Assembly (NCBI GenBank): GCA_902619675.1
Contig: CACNFA010000001.1
Coordinates: 62,001 to 126,000 of the forward strand
Direction of reading: 5' to 3'
From: an uncultured Pelagibacteraceae bacterium
GTDB lineage: Bacteria; Pseudomonadota; Alphaproteobacteria; Pelagibacterales; Pelagibacteraceae
Length of the DNA stretch: 64,000 nt
This document shows positions 48,789-56,202 of this stretch, in pieces. Below the pieces are notes generated by a model. The model saw only the letters and a program-made list of their open reading frames with translations, was not told where the DNA came from and made no database searches. The position numbers were made by a program, and so were the translations under genes. The number at the start of each line of letters is the position of its first letter. Position 1 is the first letter of the stretch.

Positions 48789-48923
48789 TTAATAATATGC
48801 TAAATAAATTGAAATGATCACTACCCAAAAAAAGGCATAATATATAATATAGCCTTTAACAGTAAACGGCATTTTTTTTATCTTTCTTTTTCTTTTTCCT
48901 TTATACGGTTTTGATAATTCCAT
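48789..48923 (-). CDS. 44-residue basic single-pass membrane protein
   Basis: An uninterrupted ATG-to-TAA frame not matched to any family I know. Residues 1-23 are strongly basic (MELSKPYKGKRKRKIKKMP), and about 25-44 form one hydrophobic helix ending IISIYLAYY, so an N-in single-pass membrane protein is likely. It lies 12 bases upstream of the ferredoxin start and just after the proteorhodopsin terminator. No strong ribosome site is visible. The frame fills most of the gap with a positive-inside layout, which argues for a real gene. Confidence 0.6.
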   Translation of the reverse strand: MELSKPYKGKRKRKIKKMPFTVKGYIIYYAFFWVVIISIYLAYY

Positions 48924-48946
48924 TATTTTAATATAAAGATCTAAAT

Positions 48947-48982
48947 AAAAAGGGCAAGTATGCAAAACATACCTGCCCTTTT
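48947..48982 (-). terminator. Rho-independent terminator after proteorhodopsin
   Basis: On the minus strand AAAAGGGCAGGTATG pairs with CATACTTGCCCTTTT across a five-base loop, with one wobble pair, and the stem runs into a T run. It lies 17 bases after the proteorhodopsin stop and would separate that gene from the ferredoxin cluster. Confidence 0.85.
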
Positions 48983-48998
48983 CTTTATAAGTTATCTA

Positions 48999-49769
48999 TT
49001 ATCTAGATGATAATCTTGTGTTCTGCATTGCTGCTGCCCATATAACTAGACCAAAAGCGATCTTGTTAATAAAGTCAGCTAAATTGTATATTACGTTTAA
49101 AGCATTTGCATCTACACCACCAGTAAGGTAACCAAAAATATATCCTAAAGGATATATCGCCCAACCGATAGTTACGATTATTCTCATAGCGCTGAACGCA
49201 GTAGACATAGCTTTGTTTCCAGCTTTTGCCGCCATTGTTCCAGCTTCTCCAGAGAATATTTCAAACAAGATATAAATCCATCCAGCCATTCCAATTACGA
49301 AACCTACAAATGGTTGAATATAACCAGCTTCACCTAGGTATCCACCGATTAACATTACTAATGAACCAATTAATAGCTTCCAGAATATAGAAGTTGGCAC
49401 CTTTCTAACAGCTGCCAAGATTAGATAGAATTCGATCATTTGAAGTGGCACCGTGATTAACCAATCGATATATCTGTATACCGTTGGCGAGTCACCTGTA
49501 GTCACCCAAACTTCTCTCATGTACATGTAGTGAACAAATGCAACACCAGTTACAAGTCCAGCTACTGTTAAAGATGTTCTCCATGATGCCGCAACAGTTC
49601 CTCTTTCTGCAAAGAAAAACACAGTTGTTGCAATCATTCCCATTGATACAAGCCAAAATGAAATTCCTACGAAATCATTTGTTTGTAACATGGCAGTCGC
49701 TGCATTAGCTGAGCTAGTAATTCCTAAAAAGGCAACAGCTGCTAAAGCAAATAGACCTAATTTTCTCAT
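48999..49769 (-). CDS. Proteorhodopsin, light-driven proton pump, predicted blue-absorbing
   Basis: A 256-residue seven-helix retinal protein. After a signal peptide (about 1-23, ending SANA) it has H80, Schiff-base counterion D102 in YRYIDWLITVPLQMIEF, proton donor E113 and retinal lysine K236 in DFINKIAFG; these match H75, D97, E108 and K231 of the reference protein (offset +5). The tuning position 105 (Q110 here) is glutamine, the blue-absorbing state typical of open-ocean SAR11. Retinal synthesis genes are not nearby. A strong GGGAGG ribosome site lies five bases upstream, consistent with high expression. Confidence 0.98.
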   Translation of the reverse strand: MRKLGLFALAAVAFLGITSSANAATAMLQTNDFVGISFWLVSMGMIATTVFFFAERGTVAASWRTSLTVAGLVTGVAFVHYMYMREVWVTTGDSPTVYRYIDWLITVPLQMIEFYLILAAVRKVPTSIFWKLLIGSLVMLIGGYLGEAGYIQPFVGFVIGMAGWIYILFEIFSGEAGTMAAKAGNKAMSTAFSAMRIIVTIGWAIYPLGYIFGYLTGGVDANALNVIYNLADFINKIAFGLVIWAAAMQNTRLSSR

Positions 49770-49774
49770 GAAAA

Positions 49775-49780
49775 CCTCCC
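49775..49780 (-). promoter_or_regulatory. Strong ribosome binding site of proteorhodopsin
   Basis: GGGAGG on the minus strand, five bases before the ATG at 49769. It is one of the best Shine-Dalgarno matches in a window where most genes have weak ones. Confidence 0.85.
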
Positions 49781-49800
49781 TCGTTTGTTTAGTTTTCGTT

Positions 49801-49818
49801 TAGTTTATATATAAACTA
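49801..49818. promoter_or_regulatory. 18-base perfect palindrome upstream of proteorhodopsin
   Basis: TAGTTTATATATAAACTA reads the same on both strands, 32 bases upstream of the proteorhodopsin start and between that gene and prpE. It may be an operator, or may contain the -10 region. The rest of this 186-base divergent gap holds T- and A-runs but no other feature I can support. Confidence 0.45.
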
Positions 49819-49955
49819 CTCGGACAAATGGAAAAATTACCCACTACCGAATAACTTGTCGGGAACCATAGTAAAAAAAAAAGTTACAGTGAAGTCTTTT
49901 TTTCTTCAAAAAAGGCCATTTTTAAGGGTTTTTTTATTTTTTTTTGGGGATATTT

Positions 49956-51896
49956 GTGAAATACTCTCAAAAATTAAGGAAATTTGAGGGGGAGGCATTG
50001 AGTCGAAAATATAGTGAAATTTACGAAAAATCTATTGTAAACAGAGAAAGTTTCTGGAAAGAAGTTTCAGAAAATATCTTTTGGTACAAAAAACCGTCAA
50101 AAATATTAAATTCTGAAAACCCCCCTTTTTATAAATGGTTTGAAGATGGGGTTACAAACACTTGTTATAATGCTTTAGACCTTCATATCGACAATGGAAA
50201 AGGTGAGAAACTTGCCATCATCTATGACAGCCCGATAACAGGAACAAAAAAGAATTTATCTTACAATGAATTAAGAGAGAAAGTATCTTTATTTGCTGGT
50301 GCTTTAAAAAACCAAGGAATAAATAAAGGCGATAGGGTTATAATTTATATGCCAATGATTCCTGAGGCTGTTGTAGCAATGTTAGCATGTGGAAGAATAG
50401 GTGCGGTTCACTCTGTTGTATTCGGTGGCTTTGCTGCGAACGAATTAGCAAGCAGGATTGATGACTCTAAAGCAAAAATTTTAGTAACAGCATCTTGTGG
50501 TTATGAACCTGGAAGAACAGTTCATTACAAACCTCTAGTTAATAAAGCCTTAGAATTAGCAAACCATAAACCTGAAAAGTGTATTATCTTTCAAAGAGAG
50601 AAGGATAAAGCTGACCTTGATCCAAAAATTGATATAACTTGGGAAGATGCTCATAAAGGCGCAAAGCCAACTGAGTGTGAAAAAATGAACTCTAACGATT
50701 ATGCGTACATACTTTACACTTCAGGAACTACTGGACTTCCGAAAGGTATAGTAAGAGATATAGGTGGTCACATAGTTGCATTAAAGTGGACAATGAAAAA
50801 TATTTACAATATTGAACCAGATGACGTCTGGTGGTCAGCTAGTGATATTGGCTGGATTGTAGGTCATTCTTACATCGTTTATGCACCTTTATTTTATGGA
50901 TGCACTACAGTTTTGTTCGAGGGAAAACCAGTTGGTACACCTGATGCAGGAGTTTTTTGGAGAATTATTTCTGAACATAAAGTCAAATCTCTTTTTACTG
51001 CGCCAACTGCTATTAGAGCTATTAAAAAAGAGGATCCAAATGGTGAATTTTTTAAAAAATATGATTTAAGCAAATTTGACAAACTTTTTCTTGCAGGGGA
51101 AAGAGCTGATCCGGACACAATAAAGTGGTTTGAAAAATTATCTAACTCTCCTGTTATTGATCATTGGTGGCAAACTGAAACTAGTTGGGCAATTACGTCG
51201 GATTGCACTGGAATAGAGTCATTCCCTGTAAAATATGGTTCAGCTTTTAAACCAGTACCAGGTTATGATTTAAAAGTTTTAAATTCTGAGGGAAAGGAAG
51301 TTGGAGCAGGAAAAATGGGGGATATTGTAGTTAAACTTCCATTACCACCTGGGACTTTTCCGACTTTATGGGGTGCTGATAAAAGATACAAAGAAAATTA
51401 TATGACGACTTACCCAGGATACTACCAAACTTATGATGCTGGTCATATTGATGAGGATGGATATGTTTGGATAATGTCTAGGACGGATGATATAATCAAT
51501 GTTGCAGGACATAGGCTTTCTACTGGAGCAATAGAAGAAGTGTTAGCGGAACACCCAAATGTCGCTGAATGTGCAGTAATTGGAATTGCTGATAAACTTA
51601 AAGGGCAACTACCAATAGGATTGCTAGCCCTCAAAGCAGGAGTTACAAAAGAAAAAAAAGAAATAATTGACGAATGTGTAAAAATGGTAAGAGAAAAAGT
51701 TGGGCCTGTCGCAGCATTTAAGATAGCTATTGTAGTAAAAAGATTGCCAAAAACTCGATCTGGTAAAGTATTAAGAGGAACTGTAAGAAAAATTGCTGAT
51801 AACGAACCATACAAAATGCCTGCAACGATAGATGATCCAGCTATTTTAGATGAAATTAAAGCAGATCTAATTGAAAATAGAATATTAAAACTCTAG
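49956..51896 (+). CDS. prpE: Propionyl-CoA synthetase-type acyl-CoA ligase
   Basis: A 646-residue AMP-forming ligase that activates a short fatty acid, probably propionate, to its CoA ester. The P-loop YTSGTTGLPKG, IVRDIGGHIVALKW (the PrpE-type V-R-D-x-GGH), the adenylate region WWQTETSWAI, and the catalytic Lys in TRSGKVLRGTVRKIAD are present. The V-R-D-x-GGH block separates PrpE from acetyl-CoA synthetase. The GTG at 49956 follows a GGGGA site; a TTG at 49944 would add four residues. No prpBCD genes are adjacent. It overlaps the convergent pyrC by 12 bases. Confidence 0.9.
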   Translation: MKYSQKLRKFEGEALSRKYSEIYEKSIVNRESFWKEVSENIFWYKKPSKILNSENPPFYKWFEDGVTNTCYNALDLHIDNGKGEKLAIIYDSPITGTKKNLSYNELREKVSLFAGALKNQGINKGDRVIIYMPMIPEAVVAMLACGRIGAVHSVVFGGFAANELASRIDDSKAKILVTASCGYEPGRTVHYKPLVNKALELANHKPEKCIIFQREKDKADLDPKIDITWEDAHKGAKPTECEKMNSNDYAYILYTSGTTGLPKGIVRDIGGHIVALKWTMKNIYNIEPDDVWWSASDIGWIVGHSYIVYAPLFYGCTTVLFEGKPVGTPDAGVFWRIISEHKVKSLFTAPTAIRAIKKEDPNGEFFKKYDLSKFDKLFLAGERADPDTIKWFEKLSNSPVIDHWWQTETSWAITSDCTGIESFPVKYGSAFKPVPGYDLKVLNSEGKEVGAGKMGDIVVKLPLPPGTFPTLWGADKRYKENYMTTYPGYYQTYDAGHIDEDGYVWIMSRTDDIINVAGHRLSTGAIEEVLAEHPNVAECAVIGIADKLKGQLPIGLLALKAGVTKEKKEIIDECVKMVREKVGPVAAFKIAIVVKRLPKTRSGKVLRGTVRKIADNEPYKMPATIDDPAILDEIKADLIENRILKL

Positions 51897-53198
51897 AGGT
51901 TTTCCTTTAGACTCGATAAGGATTTTCCCATTAGACATTACTAAAATTCCATTGACAATTGTTCCCACTGGAAAACCTTTAACTTTATAATTATGAAAAG
52001 GGGTCCAGCCACATTTACTAGCGATCATTTCGTTTTTAATAATAACTTCTTTTTTCATATCAACGATTGTTAGGTCTGCATCAAAACCTTCTTTAATAAA
52101 GCCTTTATTTTTAATACCAAAAATTCTGCAAGGATTTTCACACATTAAATTTATTAGTTGGGTTAGAGTAAGTTTTCCACTATTTACGTGATCGATCATA
52201 ACTGGAAATATTGTTTGAACGCCAGGCATACCAGAGGGAGTTTCTGGGTATACTTTATCCTTATTTATCTTTAAATGTGGGGCATGGTCTGATCCAAGAA
52301 CGTCAACAATATTATTTTTTATTGCTACCCATAATCGATCGTAATGTTCTTTTGATCTTAATGGTGGATTCATTTGAGCATATGTTCCTAATTTATCGTA
52401 ACAGTCAGGTGCATATAAAGTTAAATGTTGAGGGGTAGTTTCAAAAGTTACATTTTTTTTATGCATCGCCAAAAAATCTACTTCTTCTTTCGTAGTAACA
52501 TGCAACACATGAATTTTCTTATTATATCTCTCTGCAATTTTAACTACTCTTCGTGTCGACGACATAGCGCATTCTACATTTCTCCATTCTGGATGTGAGT
52601 GAACATCACCTTTTTTGATAAATTTTTTCCTTAATTTAATTATATCTTCATCTTCAGAATGAATTGAAATTATTCTATCGCTACTGGAAATTACTTTTTC
52701 AATATCAGATTCTTTATCAACTAATAAATTTCCAGTAGAAGAGCCTGCAAAAAGTTTTACACCACAACATCCCTCAACATTTTTTAATTTAGCTAGTTGA
52801 TCAGTATTATTAGGGGTAGCTCCAAAATAAAAGGCATAATTGCTATGCATCCTATTTTTAGCTGCTTGTAATTTTTTTTCAAACTCAATCAAATTTGCTG
52901 TAGGTGGATTTGTATTAGGCATTTCAAATAAAGACGTGACTCCACCAAGCACTGCCGCTCTACTACCACTTTCTAGGTCCTCTGCATCAGTAGATCCTGG
53001 TTCTCTAAAATGCACTTGTGTATCAATTATACCTGGTAAAACTACTTTGTTCGTAGCGTCGTAAACTTTTGAACTATTTAGTTCTATATTTCCCACTTTT
53101 TTTATTTTATTTCCAGATAAACCTATGTCAGTTTTTGTTAATTTTCCATTAACATAACATGAGCCATTTTTAATAATGAGACTATAATTATCAGACAT
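51885..53198 (-). CDS. pyrC: Dihydroorotase, class I type
   Basis: A 437-residue cyclic amidohydrolase of pyrimidine synthesis. Metal-site features include IDTQVHFREPG, carboxylated Lys in CGVKLFAGSSTGN, His in SIHSEDED and HVLHVTTKEE, and Asp in LGSDHAPH. The usual HxH pair is QxH here (DTQVH), a form I recall in other alphaproteobacterial members. Allantoinase is related, but MPNTNPPT and the metabolic context favour dihydroorotase. No partner pyr gene is adjacent. Confidence 0.87.
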   Translation of the reverse strand: MSDNYSLIIKNGSCYVNGKLTKTDIGLSGNKIKKVGNIELNSSKVYDATNKVVLPGIIDTQVHFREPGSTDAEDLESGSRAAVLGGVTSLFEMPNTNPPTANLIEFEKKLQAAKNRMHSNYAFYFGATPNNTDQLAKLKNVEGCCGVKLFAGSSTGNLLVDKESDIEKVISSSDRIISIHSEDEDIIKLRKKFIKKGDVHSHPEWRNVECAMSSTRRVVKIAERYNKKIHVLHVTTKEEVDFLAMHKKNVTFETTPQHLTLYAPDCYDKLGTYAQMNPPLRSKEHYDRLWVAIKNNIVDVLGSDHAPHLKINKDKVYPETPSGMPGVQTIFPVMIDHVNSGKLTLTQLINLMCENPCRIFGIKNKGFIKEGFDADLTIVDMKKEVIIKNEMIASKCGWTPFHNYKVKGFPVGTIVNGILVMSNGKILIESKGKPLEF

Positions 53199-53234
53199 AT
53201 TTTTTATTTATATTATAATGTATAAGTAACAATT

Positions 53235-54116
53235 ATGAAAAAAGATCAAGTAGTTATTTTAGAAAAAAGAGGAGTGATCTTAATAAGTGGTAACGACGCT
53301 GATGATTTTCTTCAAAATATTATAACAAATGATATTAAAAAAGTTTCAAATGAAAATTCTATTTTTGCAGCTTTGCTAACGCCTCAAGGAAAATATTTAA
53401 ACGATTTTTTTATCGTAAAAAATCGAAGGGGATATTTGTTAGATTGTAATGAAAATTCTACTGAAGAGCTTATTAAGAATTTATCTAAATATAAATTAAG
53501 ATCAGATATTAAAATTGAAGACCTTTCATCGGAGTTTGTAATTGGAGTTGTGAGCCCTGAAAAGTTTATGGAATTACAAAAAGAAGTTAAATCAGGTTTA
53601 AATACTATTCATTATAGGGATACTCCTATCTTTTCTGATCCGAGAAATAAAAAATTAGGAGCTAGAATATTTTCAAATTTAGAGAAACTTTATTTAACAA
53701 TAAAAAAATTAAATCTCAAAATTGTAGATGTTTCAGAATACTATTCTCTTGCTCATAAATTGGGTGTGCCTGAAAAAGGTCTGATAAACTTAAAAGATCA
53801 ATTATTTGGTTTAGAGGCAAACTTTGAAAAACTTCAAGCTATTGATTTTAAAAAAGGATGTTTCATAGGACAAGAGAATACTGCAAGAATGAAATTAAAA
53901 AATAAGTTAAGAAGAAGATTGTTGCCTATATCATCAAATGAAAAACTAAATATAGGTGATGAAGTTATTTATAATGATATTAAAATAGGAAAAATACTTA
54001 TAGATAAACCTTACCCTTTTGGATTAATTAAAATAATCGACCCTCATCTTGAGGAGTTTAAAAATAAGAAATTGCTTGCAAATAATAAAGAATGTAAAAT
54101 TTTACAAAGCCCTTAG
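53235..54116 (+). CDS. ygfZ: YgfZ-type folate-binding protein
   Basis: A 293-residue GcvT-like protein that helps assemble or repair Fe-S enzymes using folate. The hallmark KKGCFIGQENTARM (usually KGCYxGQE) is near residue 213. The N-terminal domain is related to the aminomethyltransferase fold, with QGKYLNDFFI. It overlaps a small convergent ORF by 15 bases. GcvT itself is excluded because the KGC-x-I-GQE motif is specific to YgfZ. Confidence 0.93.
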   Translation: MKKDQVVILEKRGVILISGNDADDFLQNIITNDIKKVSNENSIFAALLTPQGKYLNDFFIVKNRRGYLLDCNENSTEELIKNLSKYKLRSDIKIEDLSSEFVIGVVSPEKFMELQKEVKSGLNTIHYRDTPIFSDPRNKKLGARIFSNLEKLYLTIKKLNLKIVDVSEYYSLAHKLGVPEKGLINLKDQLFGLEANFEKLQAIDFKKGCFIGQENTARMKLKNKLRRRLLPISSNEKLNIGDEVIYNDIKIGKILIDKPYPFGLIKIIDPHLEEFKNKKLLANNKECKILQSP

Positions 54117-54221
54117 TAACCTAGATAGTGAGGCTAATATTCCATAACCGCTCAATTCAATAAAAGCTATTACTAAAATTATAAGAACAATTCTTTTGTG
54201 TTTTCTCAAATATTCAATCAT
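54102..54221 (-). CDS. 39-residue membrane microprotein downstream of tRNA-Leu
   Basis: A small frame starting MIEYLRKHKRIVLIILVIAF with one membrane helix (about 11-30) and a short basic tail ending SLSRLLRAL. An AGGTGG ribosome site lies four bases upstream, which decides this start. A longer frame reaching back through the tRNA gene is not credible. The family is unknown. It overlaps the end of ygfZ by 15 bases, and its ribosome site begins one base after the tRNA-Leu CCA end. Confidence 0.6.
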   Translation of the reverse strand: MIEYLRKHKRIVLIILVIAFIELSGYGILASLSRLLRAL

Positions 54222-54232
54222 AATTCCACCTA

Positions 54233-54316
54233 TGGTGCGGTCGGAGAGACTCGAACTCTCACGGGAAACCCACACGCCCCTCAAGCGTGCCTGTCTACCA
54301 ATTTCAGCACGACCGC
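54233..54316 (-). tRNA. tRNA-Leu (anticodon GAG)
   Basis: A class II tRNA read on the minus strand. The acceptor stem is GCGGTCG/CGACCGC with an A discriminator and encoded CCA. The anticodon loop TTGAGGG sits in a perfect CACGC/GCGTG stem. The long variable arm (GGG-TTT-CCC) and the T arm GAGAG-TTCGAGT-CTCTC are all in place. Anticodon GAG reads CUC and CUU leucine codons. The feature length includes CCA. Confidence 0.95.
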
Positions 54317-54377
54317 TTTAATAATGCGACAATAAATGAATGACAATTTAATCTCAAGTTGGTAAATTGGAATTAGT

Positions 54378-55367
54378 ATGTCTGTACAACAACGAAATTT
54401 AAGCAGTTCACAAGAGATTTACAAAAAAATCTCAAAATTTGTGCCTGAAAATGAATGGAAAATTCATGCTCCTTTAATTGAAAAAATTAATAAATTAAAA
54501 AAAGAAAAAAATGCAATTATTCTTGCACATAATTATCAAACTCCAGAAATTTTTCATGGAGTAGCGGACATAGCAGCGGACTCTTTGGCTCTGGCAGTTG
54601 AGGCTGCAAAAACTTCCGCTGATAAAATTATAATGTGTGGAGTTCACTTTATGGCAGAAACAGCAAAACTTATGAACCCAACAAAAAAAGTTTTTTTACC
54701 AGATATGCAAGCTGGTTGTTCGTTGGCAAGTTCAATTACTGGAAAAGATGTAAGGTTATTAAAACAAAAATATCCTGGTGTTCCGGTAGTTTCATATGTC
54801 AATACATCTGCTGATGTAAAAGCAGAAACAGATGTTTGTTGCACTTCTGCTAATGCTGTTAAAGTAGTTGAGTCTTTAAACGTGGACAAAGTAATTTTTC
54901 TTCCAGACCAATATTTAGCAGATTATGTGGCGAAAAATACAAAAGTAAAAATTATTTCATGGAAAGGAACTTGTATTGTTCACGAACAATTTACCAGTAA
55001 AGAGATTGAAGATATAAAAAATCAAAACCCAGGTATCAAAGTCATTGCTCACCCTGAGTGTCCACCAGATGTGATTGCGGCATCTGATTTTGCTGGATCA
55101 ACTTCAGGTATGATTAAATACGTAAAAGATAATCAACCTAAAAAAGTGATGCTAGTAACTGAATGCTCAATGAGTGACAACGTCGAAGCTGATAATCCAA
55201 ACGTATCTTTCATAAAACCGTGCAATCTTTGTCCTTATATGAAAAAAATTGATTTAGAAAAAATCTTGGATTGTTTAGAAAATGATACAAATGAAATACT
55301 TCTAGATGAAAAAACTATAGAAGCTGCGAGAAAATCTGTAATTAGAATGACCGAAATTGGTCGTTAG
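54378..55367 (+). CDS. nadA: Quinolinate synthase
   Basis: A 329-residue [4Fe-4S] enzyme that condenses iminoaspartate with dihydroxyacetone phosphate to quinolinate. It has AIILAHNYQTPEI, MCGVHFMAETAKL, the conserved IVHEQF, HPECPPDV and CNLCPYMKKI, supplying the cluster cysteines. nadC starts four bases after its stop. No nadB (L-aspartate oxidase) gene is between or beside them, although alphaproteobacteria often keep the three together. Confidence 0.96.
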   Translation: MSVQQRNLSSSQEIYKKISKFVPENEWKIHAPLIEKINKLKKEKNAIILAHNYQTPEIFHGVADIAADSLALAVEAAKTSADKIIMCGVHFMAETAKLMNPTKKVFLPDMQAGCSLASSITGKDVRLLKQKYPGVPVVSYVNTSADVKAETDVCCTSANAVKVVESLNVDKVIFLPDQYLADYVAKNTKVKIISWKGTCIVHEQFTSKEIEDIKNQNPGIKVIAHPECPPDVIAASDFAGSTSGMIKYVKDNQPKKVMLVTECSMSDNVEADNPNVSFIKPCNLCPYMKKIDLEKILDCLENDTNEILLDEKTIEAARKSVIRMTEIGR

Positions 55368-55371
55368 ATCA

Positions 55372-56202
55372 GTGCAAAATTTAAATCAGTCTTATATTAA
55401 AAAAGTTGTAATGAAAGCCCTAGAGGAAGACTTGAGGCCCAGTGGTGACATAACTACTAATCTTGTAAATTCGAAAAATAAAATAATTAAAGCTAAGATC
55501 ATAGCTAAACAAGATGGAATAATTGCTGGATTAGAATTCTGCAAAGCAGCCTTTCAATTAATTGGAAGAGAAACAATTTTTATCAAAAAAATCTCTGATG
55601 GCAAAAAGATTAAAAAAAATAAAATGATTGCTGAAATAAGAGCAAAAACAAAAACAATCTTAGTAGCTGAAAGAACTGCGCTTAACTTTCTTAATCACGC
55701 TTCAGGTATCGCAACGTTAACTAGTCAATTTGTAAAAAAAACTAGTAAAAAAACCAAGATATGTTGCACCAGAAAAACTACACCTAATTTGAGAGCTCTT
55801 GAAAAATATGCTGTTAAAAAAGGTGGGGGATATAATCATAGATATAATTTAAGTGATGAAATCCTAATTAAAGATAATCATATAAGCGCATCGAAAAGTC
55901 TTAAGGAATTGGTTAAGAAAGCTGTAAAAACAAAAAAAATAGTTACGGTAGAAATTGAAAATATTAATCAGCTTAAACAAGTTTTAGGTTTAAAATTTAA
56001 AAGAATACTTTTTGATAATATGAACACTTCACAAATAAAAAAATGTTTAAAACTTTGTAAAAATAGATATCAAACTGAGTATTCAGGAAATGCATCGCTA
56101 AAAAATATTAAACATATATCAAAAACAGGAATTAATAGAATATCTGTTGGTACAATTACACATAGTGCAAAATCGTTTGATACAACTTTATTATTTAGAT
56201 AA
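55372..56202 (+). CDS. nadC: Nicotinate-nucleotide diphosphorylase (carboxylating)
   Basis: The enzyme that joins quinolinate with PRPP to make nicotinate mononucleotide. It shows LEEDLRPSGDITTNL, the substrate-binding CTRKTTPNLRALEKYAVKKGG, DEILIKDNHI and the C-terminal RISVGTITHSAKSFD. I chose the GTG at 55372 (276 residues, MQNLNQSYIKKVV), four bases after nadA's stop; a TTG at 55357 inside nadA is less likely. It overlaps the convergent ppdK by 12 bases. Confidence 0.95.
   Translation: MQNLNQSYIKKVVMKALEEDLRPSGDITTNLVNSKNKIIKAKIIAKQDGIIAGLEFCKAAFQLIGRETIFIKKISDGKKIKKNKMIAEIRAKTKTILVAERTALNFLNHASGIATLTSQFVKKTSKKTKICCTRKTTPNLRALEKYAVKKGGGYNHRYNLSDEILIKDNHISASKSLKELVKKAVKTKKIVTVEIENINQLKQVLGLKFKRILFDNMNTSQIKKCLKLCKNRYQTEYSGNASLKNIKHISKTGINRISVGTITHSAKSFDTTLLFR

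Noticed and set aside
48516..48803. Plus-strand frame of 95 residues opposite the ferredoxin gene
   Set aside because: It is antisense to a confidently identified ferredoxin with all four cluster cysteines; its Cys and Trp content is an artefact of that reading.
54222..54284. N-terminal extension of the 39-residue ORF through the tRNA-Leu gene
   Set aside because: It would translate the anticodon arm of a well-formed tRNA, and a better start with an AGGTGG site lies after the tRNA.
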